Below, in pieces: positions 35,519-44,479 of a stretch of DNA of 64,000 nt. Made by a program: the position numbers and the translations under genes. This DNA comes from CAWCKS01 sp963796195 (lineage in GTDB: Bacteria > Pseudomonadota > Alphaproteobacteria > Rhizobiales > Xanthobacteraceae): contig CAWCKS010000005.1 in the NCBI GenBank assembly GCA_963796195.1, positions 198,052-262,051 on the forward strand, given 5' to 3'. Position 1 is the first letter of the stretch; each line of letters opens with the position of its first letter. The notes under the pieces were generated by a model, which was given only the letters and a program-made list of their open reading frames with translations, searched no databases and was not told the DNA's origin.

Positions 35519-35962
35519 ATGTCTGACCTTTGGTATTACGCAGAAGGCGAGCGGTCTCGAGGTCCAATCGCTCAAGAGACATTAGTTGGCTTGCTGCGGC
35601 AGGTCTCCATGGCCGCCGACGTTTTGGTTTGGAAGAGTGGATTTGCAAAATGGAAAAGAGTCGGGGATGTGCCTGAACTATTTAGGCAGATAGAGCGCCT
35701 GCCTACTGCTCCAAGAGCGCGACAGGGTGCCCCCCATTTGCAAAAGCGTTCTGCACTCTCACTCCAAAAAGCTGAAGCGAAACCGGAAACACAAAAGGTG
35801 GGATGGGGCGCTCGCGCTGCCGGAATCGTTGCTTCGCTAGTTCGATCGCGCGACAATCGCAAGCTAAGCCGCGACGTGACACCCAACATCGTACGCCAGC
35901 ATCAAGCGACGCCGGAACAAAATGCGCTTTTCGAGAGAGCACGCCAAGCGATAGACGGGTGA
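35519..35962 (+). CDS. GYF_2 (DUF4339) domain protein
   Basis: The 147-residue protein begins with a GYF_2 domain (SDLWYYAEGERSRGPIAQET, then LVWKSGFAKWKRVGDVPEL), a small fold that binds proline-rich peptides or sits at the membrane. The rest (about 65-147) is polar with basic stretches and no clear domain. The ATG at 35519 starts just before the conserved WYY. Neighbouring composition is lower in GC than the window average. The partner is unknown. Confidence 0.82.
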   Translation: MSDLWYYAEGERSRGPIAQETLVGLLRQVSMAADVLVWKSGFAKWKRVGDVPELFRQIERLPTAPRARQGAPHLQKRSALSLQKAEAKPETQKVGWGARAAGIVASLVRSRDNRKLSRDVTPNIVRQHQATPEQNALFERARQAIDG

Positions 35963-36456
35963 AAGAAGCGGGTTCAGTGAGAGTGCCGCATCCAAAAGAA
36001 GAGGCCGCCTGGGTCTTGGGCGCTCGGCGGCCTCTGTCGCTTGGAGGTGTGGCGGCGATTGGGACGTGCCGCTTGGCGACGAGCGCACCGTATATCGGTG
36101 CCGACGCGAACACAGTCCACAAGTGACCTAACTCCAGCATTTTCGGTCGCGCACGAGGGCAACACCGGGCTGGCACAAAGGTTTCGGGAACTCGCACCGA
36201 CTGGCCGGGCTAATGCGGCAAGTAGCGAGCACAACCCATGCAGTACCAGTGGCCATTCGCTATTCCTGAAACAAAGTCGGACAGGCTTTAGAAATCGTAG
36301 CGAACTCCTTCGAGCGCAAGCACGCCGCGTTGCTGTCAGGCTGATCCGGGCGGCCGGCACCATCCATCATCGCATATTTGCATCTGTCCTTCCCGCGCGT
36401 ACCGCTTGCGTGTCGACGCGGCGGGCCTAAACTTTGCTTGAAGGGTAGGGGTTTCC
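35963..36456. other. Gap of 494 bases with a long hairpin
   Basis: AGAGGCCGCC (35999) and GGCGGCCTCT (36026) form a ten-base stem, with a T-rich stretch on the minus strand side, probably a terminator. The remainder has no gene I can support. The frames present look like chance. Confidence 0.5.
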
Positions 36457-36744
36457 ATGTCGGCGATAAGAGCAGCTGCATTCGCTACGTTGATCGCGGC
36501 CCTTGCCACGCCGCAGGCCGCATCGGCCTGCGCCGGCGGCTTCTTCTCCTTCAGCAACACGCTGTGTCCGGCGCAGATGCAGCTTCGTTTGTGCCTTGGC
36601 GATCGCGGCAACAGTTTGCTGTTCATGCTGCGCAAGGGTGAATCGATTTATTTCCAGACCGCGCCGAACTCGTCGTTCTCGTGGAGCTGCAATGGCGAGC
36701 CGGCCGCCGTCTGCCCGTCGGCCTACTGCGTCAACGGCCCGTGA
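36457..36744 (+). CDS. Small exported Cys-rich protein
   Basis: The 95-residue protein has a signal peptide (FATLIAALATPQAASACAGG, cleavage near ASA-C). Six or more Cys follow in short loops (TLCPAQMQLRLCLGDRG, WSCNGEPAAVCPSAYC), suggesting disulfide-bonded folding in the periplasm. The first Cys right after the Ala stretch also resembles a weak lipobox. The ATG at 36457 follows a GGGTAGGGG stretch. No family recognised. Confidence 0.68.
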   Translation: MSAIRAAAFATLIAALATPQAASACAGGFFSFSNTLCPAQMQLRLCLGDRGNSLLFMLRKGESIYFQTAPNSSFSWSCNGEPAAVCPSAYCVNGP

Positions 36745-36914
36745 TATTCGTCGCGGGTTCCACGCGTCACATTCCTTAACGCATTGATTTCTCGCAGCGC
36801 TGCGTTTGAATGAGCGCTGCACGCCGCCGTTAAACTTACCGGCACATTTGCCGCGAGCTTTAACCCTTGGTCCCGCGGGTTGAATTAAGTTGATCTTAAC
36901 ATCGGACCAAACTC

Positions 36915-37391
36915 ATGCGGATTGCGCTCGCGGTTGCATTGCTACTGGCGTCCGGCATCGCGGCTCTTGCCGGCGACGCTGAGCCCGTGATCGTCATTCC
37001 CTCGCGGCCCGGCGTGCCTGTGATCGTCAACGGCCGCGAGGTGTCTTACGCCGTGCTCGAAGGTGACTGGGGCCTCGCCAAGGGCGTGCATTATCAGCCG
37101 ACGATCTTTCCGAGCAACTGGAGGCCGATCGAGAAGCCGCCGGTCGGACACTATTATCCGCACACCGGCAACATGCCGGGCTATGGCCGTCTCGAGATCG
37201 AAACGCCGCCGCAGCATCTGCCCGAGGCCGAAACTTATTACCGTTCATGGTCCGCGGAATCGCAACCGACACCGGCATCGCCGCCGAATGTGGCCGTGCC
37301 GTTTGATCCGCCGCCGATCATCGTCGCGCCGCGCGAGTGGAACGACGGCCGCCCGCATCCGCAGTTTCGTCCTGGCGGCCGTACGCCGTGA
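36915..37391 (+). CDS. Exported Pro-rich protein
   Basis: The 158-residue protein has a signal peptide (ALAVALLLASGIAALAGDAE). The mature part is rich in Pro, Tyr and His, with strings such as VIVIPSRPGVPVIVNGREVS and KPPVGHYYPHTGNMPGYGRL and a Pro-rich C-terminus. It may be an envelope or surface protein. It lies between the Cys-rich and Tyr/Gly-rich secreted proteins, on the same strand. No known domain. Confidence 0.7.
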   Translation: MRIALAVALLLASGIAALAGDAEPVIVIPSRPGVPVIVNGREVSYAVLEGDWGLAKGVHYQPTIFPSNWRPIEKPPVGHYYPHTGNMPGYGRLEIETPPQHLPEAETYYRSWSAESQPTPASPPNVAVPFDPPPIIVAPREWNDGRPHPQFRPGGRTP

Positions 37392-37465
37392 CAAATTGAA
37401 CAAGAAAGTTCAAAGCTTCGAACAACAACCAAACAAAAAACAGAGTTGCGTAACAGGAGACAATA

Positions 37466-38212
37466 ATGCGTCAGACGATTGTGGGATTGGCCGTGGCGTT
37501 GGCCGCAGCGGTGAGCGCCGCGCCGGCTTCAGCGTGCGGATATGCGGGCTGCAGCTCGCCGAGCTGGAACTACAACTACTCGGGGTTCTACGGCAACTAC
37601 TCGACGCCGGTGGCGCCTTGCGCGGCTGGGTGCGGCGGCTATGGAGCGGCGTTGGGCTACGGCCACTATGGCCGTCTGCCGTATCCGGCGCAACCGTATG
37701 CGACGCTGCCGCAGTACTACTGGGTCAACCAGGGCCCGACCTACACCGGCCCGGGCCTGTTCGCGCCGGCGCCGACCTATCAGGAGCGCGCGGTGAGCGG
37801 CTGGTCCGGCTACGGCCCGACCGCCTACGGCACCACGAACTATTCCTATAGCGGCGGCCCGTACAGCAGCGCGACCACCCATTACTACGATGGCATGCCG
37901 GCGGACGGCTATACCGGTTACTCCTATCAGAGCTACTCGCACCTGCCGCCGACCTACAGCGAGCAGACCGAAGAGGATGTTCCGGCGCCGGTCTATCGTC
38001 CGTATTACGCACGGCCGATGTATCACTACGCGCGGCCTTACCGCCGCGTGCTCGCGCCGCGCTACTATCCATCGGTGCGCTACGGCTATGCCCCGCACTT
38101 CCGCCGTTATGTCGGCGGCCGCTACGCGCTGCCGCCGCGCTACATGGCGCACCGCTACGCGCCGCGCATGGGCTACGCGCCGCGCCGTATGTATCGGCCG
38201 ATGTATAACTGA
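37466..38212 (+). CDS. Exported Tyr/Gly/Pro-rich protein
   Basis: The 248-residue protein has a signal peptide (IVGLAVALAAAVSAAPASAC). The mature chain is low complexity: Tyr and Gly dominate the first part (WNYNYSGFYGNYST, GYGAALGYGHYGRLPYP). The C-terminal 80 residues are Arg/Tyr-rich and repetitive (YRPYYARPMYHYARPYRR, RYAPRMGYAPRRMYRPMYN). Such chains are typical of structural surface or matrix proteins. A strong terminator follows. Functional inference stops there. Confidence 0.72.
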   Translation: MRQTIVGLAVALAAAVSAAPASACGYAGCSSPSWNYNYSGFYGNYSTPVAPCAAGCGGYGAALGYGHYGRLPYPAQPYATLPQYYWVNQGPTYTGPGLFAPAPTYQERAVSGWSGYGPTAYGTTNYSYSGGPYSSATTHYYDGMPADGYTGYSYQSYSHLPPTYSEQTEEDVPAPVYRPYYARPMYHYARPYRRVLAPRYYPSVRYGYAPHFRRYVGGRYALPPRYMAHRYAPRMGYAPRRMYRPMYN

Positions 38213-38240
38213 CCGTCTGGTTACAGGCGGATTTTTGGAA

Positions 38241-38266
38241 GGGCCGCGCAACAGCGCGGCCCTTTT
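38241..38266. terminator. Strong bidirectional terminator
   Basis: GGGCCGCGC and GCGCGGCCC form a nine-base stem with a four-base loop, then CTTTTGC on the plus strand and TTCCAAAAATCC on the other. It lies between the Tyr-rich protein gene and the convergent rlmB. Confidence 0.85.
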
Positions 38267-38273
38267 GCTTTGC

Positions 38274-39098
38274 TCAAGCGAGCCGCCCGAGCTTCTGCGC
38301 TCCGATATAGAGCGCGAGCGCGGCAGCATTCGATACGTTGAGACTCTTGATTGCGCCGGGCATGTCGAGCCGCGCCACGACGTGGCAGGTCTCGCGCGTC
38401 AATTGCCGCAAGCCCTTGCCCTCGGCGCCGAGCACCAGCGCCAGCGGCGCGCGCAGTTCGATCGAAGCGAGGTCTGCGCTGCCGGCGCTGTCGAGCCCGA
38501 CCACGTGAAAGCCGCGCTCCTTCAATTCATTCATCGCGCGGGCGAGATTTTGCACCGTCACGAACGACACATATTCCAGCGCGCCTGAGGCCGACTTCGC
38601 CAGCACGCCGGTGGCCTCAGGCGAATGGCGCTGCGTGGTGACAATCGCCTGCACGCCAAATGCTGCCGCCGAGCGCAGGATGGCGCCGACATTGTGCGGA
38701 TCGGTGATCTGGTCGAGCACCAGCACGATGCCGTCGGTCTCGAGCGTCGCAATATCGGGCGTCGGCAGCGGATCGGCTTCCGCGAGCAACCCCTGATGTA
38801 CGGCGTCGTCGGGCAATTGCGCGGCGATGGTGTCAGGGCGCACGATCTCGGGCGTCACTTTTGAAGTGATGTTCTCTTCGGCGAGCCGGCGTGCCGCGTT
38901 CTCGGTCGCGTAGAGTTTTCGGATGCGCCGCTTCGGATTGGTCAGGGCCAGCGTCACCGGATGCCAGCCATAAAGGATGACGGTGTCGCCGTCGCGGCGG
39001 GGACGCTCGGCGCGGGGTGCACTGCGCTCGCGCTGCCAGCGGCGCGGCCGATCCTTGCGCGCGAATTTGTTGTCACGCGATGGTTTGCGCTCTGACAT
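38274..39098 (-). CDS. rlmB: 23S rRNA (guanosine-2'-O)-methyltransferase RlmB
   Basis: A SpoU-family methyltransferase of 274 residues, expected to modify G2251 in the peptidyl-transferase loop of 23S rRNA. The N-terminal 35 residues are basic. The substrate-binding domain begins VILYGWHPVTLALTNPKRRI. The three SpoU motifs are intact: DPHNVGAILRSAAAFG, LALVLGAEGKGLRQL and SLNVSNAAALALYIGAQ. The ATG at 39098 gives the usual basic leader. It lies 15 bp after the MFS transporter on the same strand and ends at a shared terminator. Confidence 0.92.
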   Translation of the reverse strand: MSERKPSRDNKFARKDRPRRWQRERSAPRAERPRRDGDTVILYGWHPVTLALTNPKRRIRKLYATENAARRLAEENITSKVTPEIVRPDTIAAQLPDDAVHQGLLAEADPLPTPDIATLETDGIVLVLDQITDPHNVGAILRSAAAFGVQAIVTTQRHSPEATGVLAKSASGALEYVSFVTVQNLARAMNELKERGFHVVGLDSAGSADLASIELRAPLALVLGAEGKGLRQLTRETCHVVARLDMPGAIKSLNVSNAAALALYIGAQKLGRLA

Positions 39099-39113
39099 TG
39101 CGTTGAACCGATG

Positions 39114-40526
39114 TTACGTCTTGCGTCCGCTCACATGAGCGGCGACGTGCGGCGACATCGGAATATAGGTCAGCACCGCGGTGAGGGCCAGCACCGCGCC
39201 GAGACCGAAGGCGACCCGAAAGTCGAACATCGTCAGCGCCGCTCCCATATGGTCGCGCGCTGCTGCCGACAGCGCCAACGCGACCGCCGAGATGCCGACG
39301 CCGGTGCCCATCATGACCTGCTGGATCATGCTGTTCAGCGTCGAGGCGTTGCCGATCTGCTCTTGCGGCATATCGGCGAACACCAGCGAGTTGAGCGCGG
39401 TGAAATGAACCGAACGGCTCGCGCCGGCGAACACCAGCAGCGGGATCAGGATCCACTGCGACGTCTGTGGCGAGATGAACACGAACGCGAAGCCGGTCGC
39501 CGCCACCACGATGCCATCGGCGATCAGCGTGGTGCGGAAGCCGAACAGGCGGATGATCTTGTTGGCGACGAATTTGACGCCAAGGTCGCCGCCGAGGAAG
39601 CACGCCACCAGGAGGCCGGCGTCGAACGCGCTCATGCCAAACACCACCTGGAACATGACCGGCAGCAGAAAGCCCATGCCGCCAATGCCAAGCCGGAACA
39701 GGCCGCCGCCCCATAGCGCTCCGACGGCGAAGGTATAAATCTTGGTCGGCGCCAATGGCAGCAGCGGGTAGGGGTGTTTCATCGCGTGGCGGATCGCGGC
39801 GGTGCCGAGCAGGATGCCGGCCGCGATGAACGTCAGTGCAGTGATGGTCGAGCCGCCGCGGCCGATGCTCTCGAGCCCATGTAAAAAGGTCGCGAGCGAC
39901 AAGCCATTCAGGATGAAGCCCAGCGCATCGAACGGCTTTGGCTGAGGCGATCGCGCGCGGTCGAAGAACGCCAGCACCAGCGCAATACCGGCGATCCCGA
40001 TCGGGATGTTGATGAAGAAGATCCAGCGCCACGACAGATAGGTGGTCAAAAGGCCGCCCACCGGCGGACCGACGACGAGGCCGGTCAGGCCCGGCCAGGT
40101 CAGGAACGCGATCATCAGCAGCAGGTCGGCCTTGGCCGTGCGCCGCATCACCTCGATGCGGCCGACCGGCGACATCATCGCCCCGCCGATGCCCTGCAGG
40201 ATGCGAGCGAGGGTGAACTCCAGCAGGCTGTCGCTGACGCCGCACAGGACGGAGGCGATGGTGAACACCGCGATCGCGCAGGCGAACACGTTGCGTGGGC
40301 CAAAGCGGTCGGAGAGCCAGGCGCTCGCCGGAATGAAGATCGCGACCGTGATCAGGTAGGACGAGATGCCCGTGGAGACCGCGACTGCGGTCGAGTTGAA
40401 GCTCGCCGCGATCTGCGGGATCGCCGGCGAGATGATGGCGCCATCCAGGATTTCCATGAAGAACGCCGCCGCGACGATCAGCGCGAGCAGGGTCGGTCGT
40501 GGCTGGGGCTGCGCCGGGGCGTGCAT
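39114..40526 (-). CDS. DHA2-family MFS drug efflux transporter
   Basis: The 470-residue protein has about 13-14 transmembrane helices. Motifs of the drug:H+ antiporter-2 family are visible: the first helix AAFFMEILDGAIISPAIPQI with the conserved acidic pair, loop 2-3 WLSDRFGPRNVFACA and motif C GLTGLVVGPPVGGLLTTYLS. It probably exports a hydrophobic compound or drug by proton exchange. There is no fused or adjacent membrane-fusion protein (EmrA-type). The ATG at 40526 is preceded by a T-rich stretch. Substrate unknown. Confidence 0.9.
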   Translation of the reverse strand: MHAPAQPQPRPTLLALIVAAAFFMEILDGAIISPAIPQIAASFNSTAVAVSTGISSYLITVAIFIPASAWLSDRFGPRNVFACAIAVFTIASVLCGVSDSLLEFTLARILQGIGGAMMSPVGRIEVMRRTAKADLLLMIAFLTWPGLTGLVVGPPVGGLLTTYLSWRWIFFINIPIGIAGIALVLAFFDRARSPQPKPFDALGFILNGLSLATFLHGLESIGRGGSTITALTFIAAGILLGTAAIRHAMKHPYPLLPLAPTKIYTFAVGALWGGGLFRLGIGGMGFLLPVMFQVVFGMSAFDAGLLVACFLGGDLGVKFVANKIIRLFGFRTTLIADGIVVAATGFAFVFISPQTSQWILIPLLVFAGASRSVHFTALNSLVFADMPQEQIGNASTLNSMIQQVMMGTGVGISAVALALSAAARDHMGAALTMFDFRVAFGLGAVLALTAVLTYIPMSPHVAAHVSGRKT

Positions 40527-40687
40527 TTTTTGTTTTTGGCCGTGCAGACTGAGGTTCGAAACGAGGAGGGGCCCGACAGGAGCCGAATGAGCCGACTCTC
40601 AATGGATTTCGGGTTGACTTCGAGAGGGGTGATACCCATAAACGCGGCCGAATGACAGCCTCGCGACGGCATGCCGTCATGTCAGTT

Positions 40688-40775
40688 CCAGCCTTCGCTT
40701 GCTTCGCAAGCTACGGCTCGGCAAGCCCTTCGTAGGAAGGCTGCCGCGCCGCAGCCTGAAAGGGCGGAGGCGGGG
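40688..40775. repeat. tRNA-flanking repeat (family B)
   Basis: CCTTCGCTTGCTTCGCAAGC, CTACGGCTCGGCAAGCC and GAAGGCTGCCGCGCCGCAGC with GGCGGAGGCGGGG follow in order, containing hairpins such as GCTTGCTTCGCAAGC. The same block recurs at 52976-53082. It lies 33 bp upstream of tRNA-Tyr. Confidence 0.85.
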
Positions 40776-40808
40776 CCAACCGGTTTGTTATGATCCGGTT
40801 AGCGCAGC

Positions 40809-40893
40809 GGGGGAGTGTCCCGAGCGGCAAAGGGAGCTGACTGTAAATCAGCCGTCTATGACTTCGCAGGTTCGAGTCTCGCCTCCCCCACCA
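40809..40893 (+). tRNA. tRNA-Tyr (anticodon GTA)
   Basis: Acceptor GGGGGAG pairs with CTCCCCC; a long variable arm (CCGTCTATGACTTCG region), the anticodon loop in GACTGTAAATC (GTA) and the T arm GCAGGTTCGAGTCTCGC are present; the CCA is encoded. The long variable arm is as expected for a class II tRNA. Confidence 0.93.
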
Positions 40894-41512
40894 CCTTGCT
40901 TCGCGCTGAGGCGCAGCTCCGCAGCCGAAACCCGCAGGGTGAAGGCGCTTCCGCGACGCGAGCTACGCTCGCGAAGCCATCCTGCTTCGCGCTGACGCGC
41001 TTCAGTGAGTTGCAACCTACGTTCTACGTGCCACTCTGCAGCGTCGGGTCGCTTCACGAGCACGCTTTATCTCGGCAGCGGGATCGAACTCGTCGTCACA
41101 TACTTCTACAGGAGCTCGTAAGCAGACGCCGGTGCATAGGCTTCTCGAAGCCTGAGCACATCCTCTATTTGCTTTTGACACCCGCTCAGTGATCAAAGCA
41201 GACAAAACGCTCATGTGCCTTCCAGCGTGCCTGCGATCCAATGATCATCGATGACGCGCACCTTCCAGGTCCCGATTTCAAGGTACATGTATCGTCCCAA
41301 ATGATCGTGCTCAGCCAGCTGTGGCAGGCGTGCGGCGTTCGGTTTGCGAGATAGCCTCTGAGCTGCACGCGAAGTTCAGGATGCGTCCTTCGAGCCCGAT
41401 AGGCGTGGATTTCGCTCGAGAGGGTGGAGGAGATCACTGCGGCGCTAGGCAGTCGCGACTGAAAAACCACGCAGCAGGCGAGGGGCGGTTCGCCAGAAGG
41501 ACGCCCACACGC
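40894..41512. other. Gap of 619 bases after tRNA-Tyr
   Basis: The first 110 bases hold further short repeats (CTTCGCGCTGAGGCGC and CTTCGCGCTGACGCGC; GCGAGCTACGCTCGCGAAGC). The middle holds nothing I can name. The last part overlaps the possible decayed minus-strand gene at 41211-41420. Confidence 0.5.
41211..41420 (-). pseudogene. Possible decayed small gene
   Basis: Reading the minus strand, HAYRARRTHPELRVQLRGYL is followed in another frame by AARLPQLAEHDHLGRYMYLE and IGTWKVRVIDDHWIAGTLEG then TGA. Codon bias is protein-like on both sides of a break near 41345. No family is recognised and the call rests on appearance only. Confidence 0.3.
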
Positions 41513-41882
41513 ATGCTGACCATCAACGAGCGCGAAGAACTTGAACAGATGGGCGCGGCGAGCGTGCGCGCGAAACTTGCGGCTCAGAGCGCTGGTCGGC
41601 GAAACCTTCTGGATGGGTTTCTTCAGTGCAGCGATCCGACCAGGGGTGATGTTGAAGATTGGCTCGGGGAACAGGCGAAGATCGAAGCAGCCGAGCAGAA
41701 GAGGATGATGCAGGCGACGCTCCAGCTGGGCGCAAATCGCTGCGGCAACCAGCATCATTGGCGTTCTTCTGATCGGCTGGATCGCGTGGCGGCCGGAGAG
41801 TTACACATCCGTCATGGATCACATCGCTGCCGCGATCGCTTACGTCGTTGATGCCGCGCGCGGCGGGCTGTGGCGTCATTGA
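41513..41882 (+). CDS. Small membrane protein, frameshifted
   Basis: The first part (MLTINEREELEQMGAASVRA, then DVEDWLGEQAKIEAAEQKRM) is a soluble coiled N-terminus. After one extra base near 41737 the frame continues QIAAATSIIGVLLIGWIAWR, a transmembrane helix, and ends DAARGGLWRH. The rejoined protein is about 122 residues. The architecture (helical head then one membrane span) is similar to small Bradyrhizobium membrane proteins of unknown role. It ends 17 bp from the LysR gene. Confidence 0.55.
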
Positions 41883-41898
41883 TCCTGGCGACGCCAGC

Positions 41899-42783
41899 TC
41901 ATCCTTCAAACCGCTCCACCAGGAAATCAATGAACACCCGCACCTTCACCGCGAGGTGTCGGGTCGGCGGGTAGACCGCGTAGAGTGCCGTCGGCGGCGA
42001 CGAATAATCCGTCAAAATCGACCGTAGTGCGCCGCGCTGGAGCGCATCCTCGGCGACAAAGTTCGGCAACAGCGCAATGCCGCGGCCGCGCACGGCGGCG
42101 TCGCACAGCACCTCGGCGTTGTTGGCGCACAGCATCCAGCGTGGACTGACCCAGTGATCGCCGTCCTTGCCTGTCAGCTTCCACTGGTTGCCGGTCGAGA
42201 GATAGCCGTAGGTAAGACAATCATGGTTGCGCAGCTCGTCGGGATGTTTTGGTTCGCCGCGGCGGCTGAGATAGTCGGGCGATGCGCATAGCGAGCGCGG
42301 GATCGGCGTGAGCTTGCGTGCGATCAGGCTTGACGACTCCAGCTCCGCGATGCGCAGCACGACGTCGATGCCTTGCTGCAGCGGATCGACCTGCTCGTCG
42401 CTGAGCACCAGCTGGATCTGCAGCTCGGGATAGCGCTCCATGAACTCGGCGACCACTGGCCCGAGCTTGATCGTGCCGAATGACATCGGGGCGTTGACGC
42501 GGAGCAGCCCGCGCGGCGACGACTGCCGCTCGGCTACCGCGTGGTCGGCGGCGTCAAGGTCGGCGAGGATGCTGGTTGCGCGCTCGAAATAGGCTTGGCC
42601 CTGTTCGGTCGGCGTGACGCGCCGCGTGGTGCGGTTCAACAGCTGCACGCCGAGCTCATGCTCAAGATCGCTGATATATTTGCTGACGGCCGAGCGCGAC
42701 AGGCGCAGCTTCTTGCCGGCCTCCGAGAAGCTCGCGAGCTCGACAACCTTGGTGAACGCCCGCAGGCTGGCCAGTTTGTCCAC
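41899..42783 (-). CDS. LysR-family transcriptional regulator
   Basis: The 294-residue regulator has an N-terminal winged HTH (LASLRAFTKVVELASFSEAG, then LRLSRSAVSKYISDLEHELG and QLLNRTTRRVTPTEQGQAY) and the LysR substrate-binding domain (LLRVNAPMSFGTIKLGPVVA and EQVDPLQQGIDVVLRIAELE). Branch features are like the DhcR/AaeR-type regulators that respond to aromatic or reactive compounds. It is divergent from the dioxygenase gene, with 124 bp between starts, so it probably controls that operon and itself. Confidence 0.9.
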   Translation of the reverse strand: MDKLASLRAFTKVVELASFSEAGKKLRLSRSAVSKYISDLEHELGVQLLNRTTRRVTPTEQGQAYFERATSILADLDAADHAVAERQSSPRGLLRVNAPMSFGTIKLGPVVAEFMERYPELQIQLVLSDEQVDPLQQGIDVVLRIAELESSSLIARKLTPIPRSLCASPDYLSRRGEPKHPDELRNHDCLTYGYLSTGNQWKLTGKDGDHWVSPRWMLCANNAEVLCDAAVRGRGIALLPNFVAEDALQRGALRSILTDYSSPPTALYAVYPPTRHLAVKVRVFIDFLVERFEG

Positions 42784-42799
42784 GTACTCTCACCTAACC

Positions 42800-42851
42800 G
42801 ATTGTCCTCAAATCGTAGACAGTGATGCCATAAAATCCAAGATTGTTCTCA
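42800..42851. promoter_or_regulatory. Possible LysR operator with direct repeats
   Basis: In the 124-bp divergent gap the motif GATTGTCCTCA (42800) recurs as GATTGTTCTCA (42841), 41 bp apart, about four helical turns. GATT-N7-AATC at the first copy also gives a T-N11-A-like dyad. Spacing and position fit a LysR binding site between the two genes. Confidence 0.35.
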
Positions 42852-42907
42852 TGACGGGGTGCATCCACTTTACGCCGCAAGGAGCAGCCAACCTTCAGGA
42901 GAGACTC

Positions 42908-43841
42908 ATGTCAGGTATCCATCATGTCACCGCAATCGCCGGTAACCCTTTGCGAAATTTCGAGTTTTATACGAGGACGCTCGGTCTGCGGTTCGTCAAG
43001 AAGACCGTCAATTTCGATGATCCCGGCACCTATCACTTCTATTACGGCGACGAGACCGGCGCGCCCGGCACGATCCTGACCTTCTTCCCCTGGGAGCACG
43101 CGGCCGCCGGCCGCGGCGGCGTCGGGCAGACCCAGCAGACTGCGTTCCGCGTGCCGGCGTCGTCGCTCGGCTACTGGAGCCATCGCTTCGTCGAGAAGGG
43201 CGTCGCCCATCAGCCGATCGAGCATCGCTTCGGCGAGAGCGTGCTGTGCCTTTACCGATCCCGACGGCATGAGCCTCGCGCTCGTCGGCATCGCCGGCGC
43301 GGAGAGCGAAGCAGCATGGAGCAACGGCGACATTCCGAAGCAGCACGCGATCCGTGGCTTTCACGGCGTGACGCTGCTGCTCGAGGACGCCGGCCGCACG
43401 GCTGCGATCCTGACCGACGTGCTCGGCTTCGAAAAGGTTTCGCGCGAAGGATCCGTGATCCGTTTCCGCGCCAGTGAAGCGCCTGGCGGCTTCGTTGACA
43501 TCTATGAAGCCAAGGGCTTCCTGCGCGGGAATCTCGGCCGCGGCTCGGTGCATCACATCGCGTTTCGTGCCGCCGATGATGCCGTGCAAACCGAAATGGC
43601 ACGCCGGCTGATCGCCAATCACGGCATGCATCCGACCGAGCAGAAGGACCGCAACTATTTCCGTTCGATTTACTTCCGTGAGCCGGGCGGGGTGCTGTTC
43701 GAGATTGCAACCGACATCCCGGGCTTTGCCGTCGACGAGCCGGTCGCGTCGCTCGGCGAGACGCTGAAGCTGCCGAAGTTTCTCGAGCCGCACCGCAAGG
43801 ACATCGAGGGCGTGTTGCCGTCGCTGGAAAGGGCTGCGTGA
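42908..43841 (+). CDS. Ring-cleaving dioxygenase of the VOC family (frameshifted)
   Basis: Two vicinal-oxygen-chelate modules: the first carries SGIHHVTAIAGNPLRNFEFY and FVKKTVNFDDPGTYHFYYGD; after one extra C near 43252 the second carries IRGFHGVTLLLEDAGRTAAI, GSVHHIAFRAADDAVQTEMA and the metal Glu in GGVLFEIATDIPGFAVDEP. It resembles MhqO/MhqE and LinE-type hydroquinone dioxygenases, which open quinol-like rings. Length when rejoined is about 311 residues. The next gene starts inside its stop codon (TGATG), so they are translationally coupled. Confidence 0.88.
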
Positions 43842-44467
43842 TGAACCTTTCGTTCATTCATCGCTTCGAGCCGGCGCGGGATCGCTCCGCGCCGCCGCTG
43901 CTGCTCCTGCACGGAACCGGCGGCGACGAGAGCGACCTGCTCGAACTCGGCCGGATGGTGTCGCCAGATTCGGCGCTGTTGTCGCCGCGTGGAAGGGTGC
44001 TGGAGCACGGCATGCCGCGCTTCTTCCGCAGGCTCGCGGAAGGCGTGTTCGACGAGGACGACGTGCGTCGCCGCGCCGATGAGCTCGCCGATTTCGTCGA
44101 AGCCGCCCGCACACGTTACGGCATAGATAGGCCGATCGCGCTCGGCTACTCCAACGGCGCTAACATCGCCGCGGCCGTGATGCTGCTGCGGCCGGCGACG
44201 CTCGCCGGCGGCATTTTGCTGCGGCCGATGGTGCCGTTGCAGAAGCCGGCGCTGCCCGACCTGTCGGGCATGCCGGTGCTGATCGCCTCGGGTGCGCGTG
44301 ACCCGATCGCGGGTGTCGCGGAAGGGTCACATCTGGCGGAGATGTTGTCGGAAGCGGGCGCGACGATCGATCGCAAGATCACGCCATCGGGTCACGAATT
44401 GTCGCAAGCGGATGTCAACCTGGCACGGGATTGGCTTGCCAAGCTGGCGATGGCCCCGACGACATAA
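43841..44467 (+). CDS. Phospholipase/carboxylesterase-type hydrolase (MhqD-like)
   Basis: This 208-residue alpha/beta hydrolase has the oxyanion loop PLLLLHGTGGDESDLLELG, the nucleophile elbow ALGYSNGANIAAAVM (Ser in GYSNG), the Asp in LIASGARDPIAG and His in ITPSGHELSQAD. It is the two-gene partner seen behind VOC dioxygenases in mhqED operons, where it hydrolyses or detoxifies quinone-derived compounds. It overlaps the upstream stop by two bases and is followed after 12 bp by another hydrolase, making a three-gene unit. Confidence 0.88.
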   Translation: MNLSFIHRFEPARDRSAPPLLLLHGTGGDESDLLELGRMVSPDSALLSPRGRVLEHGMPRFFRRLAEGVFDEDDVRRRADELADFVEAARTRYGIDRPIALGYSNGANIAAAVMLLRPATLAGGILLRPMVPLQKPALPDLSGMPVLIASGARDPIAGVAEGSHLAEMLSEAGATIDRKITPSGHELSQADVNLARDWLAKLAMAPTT

Positions 44468-44479
44468 GGAACAAGAACA

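Noticed and set aside
35703..36197. Minus-strand frame of 164 residues opposite the GYF gene
   Set aside because: It lacks a ribosome site and overlaps the GYF gene, which has a recognised domain.
34816..36363. 11-bp repeat GCCGGCACCAT at the tRNA-Thr end and near 36353, suggesting an integrated island
   Set aside because: The match is short, no integrase lies between, and the genes there are ordinary small proteins. GC is lower in parts, but that is not enough.
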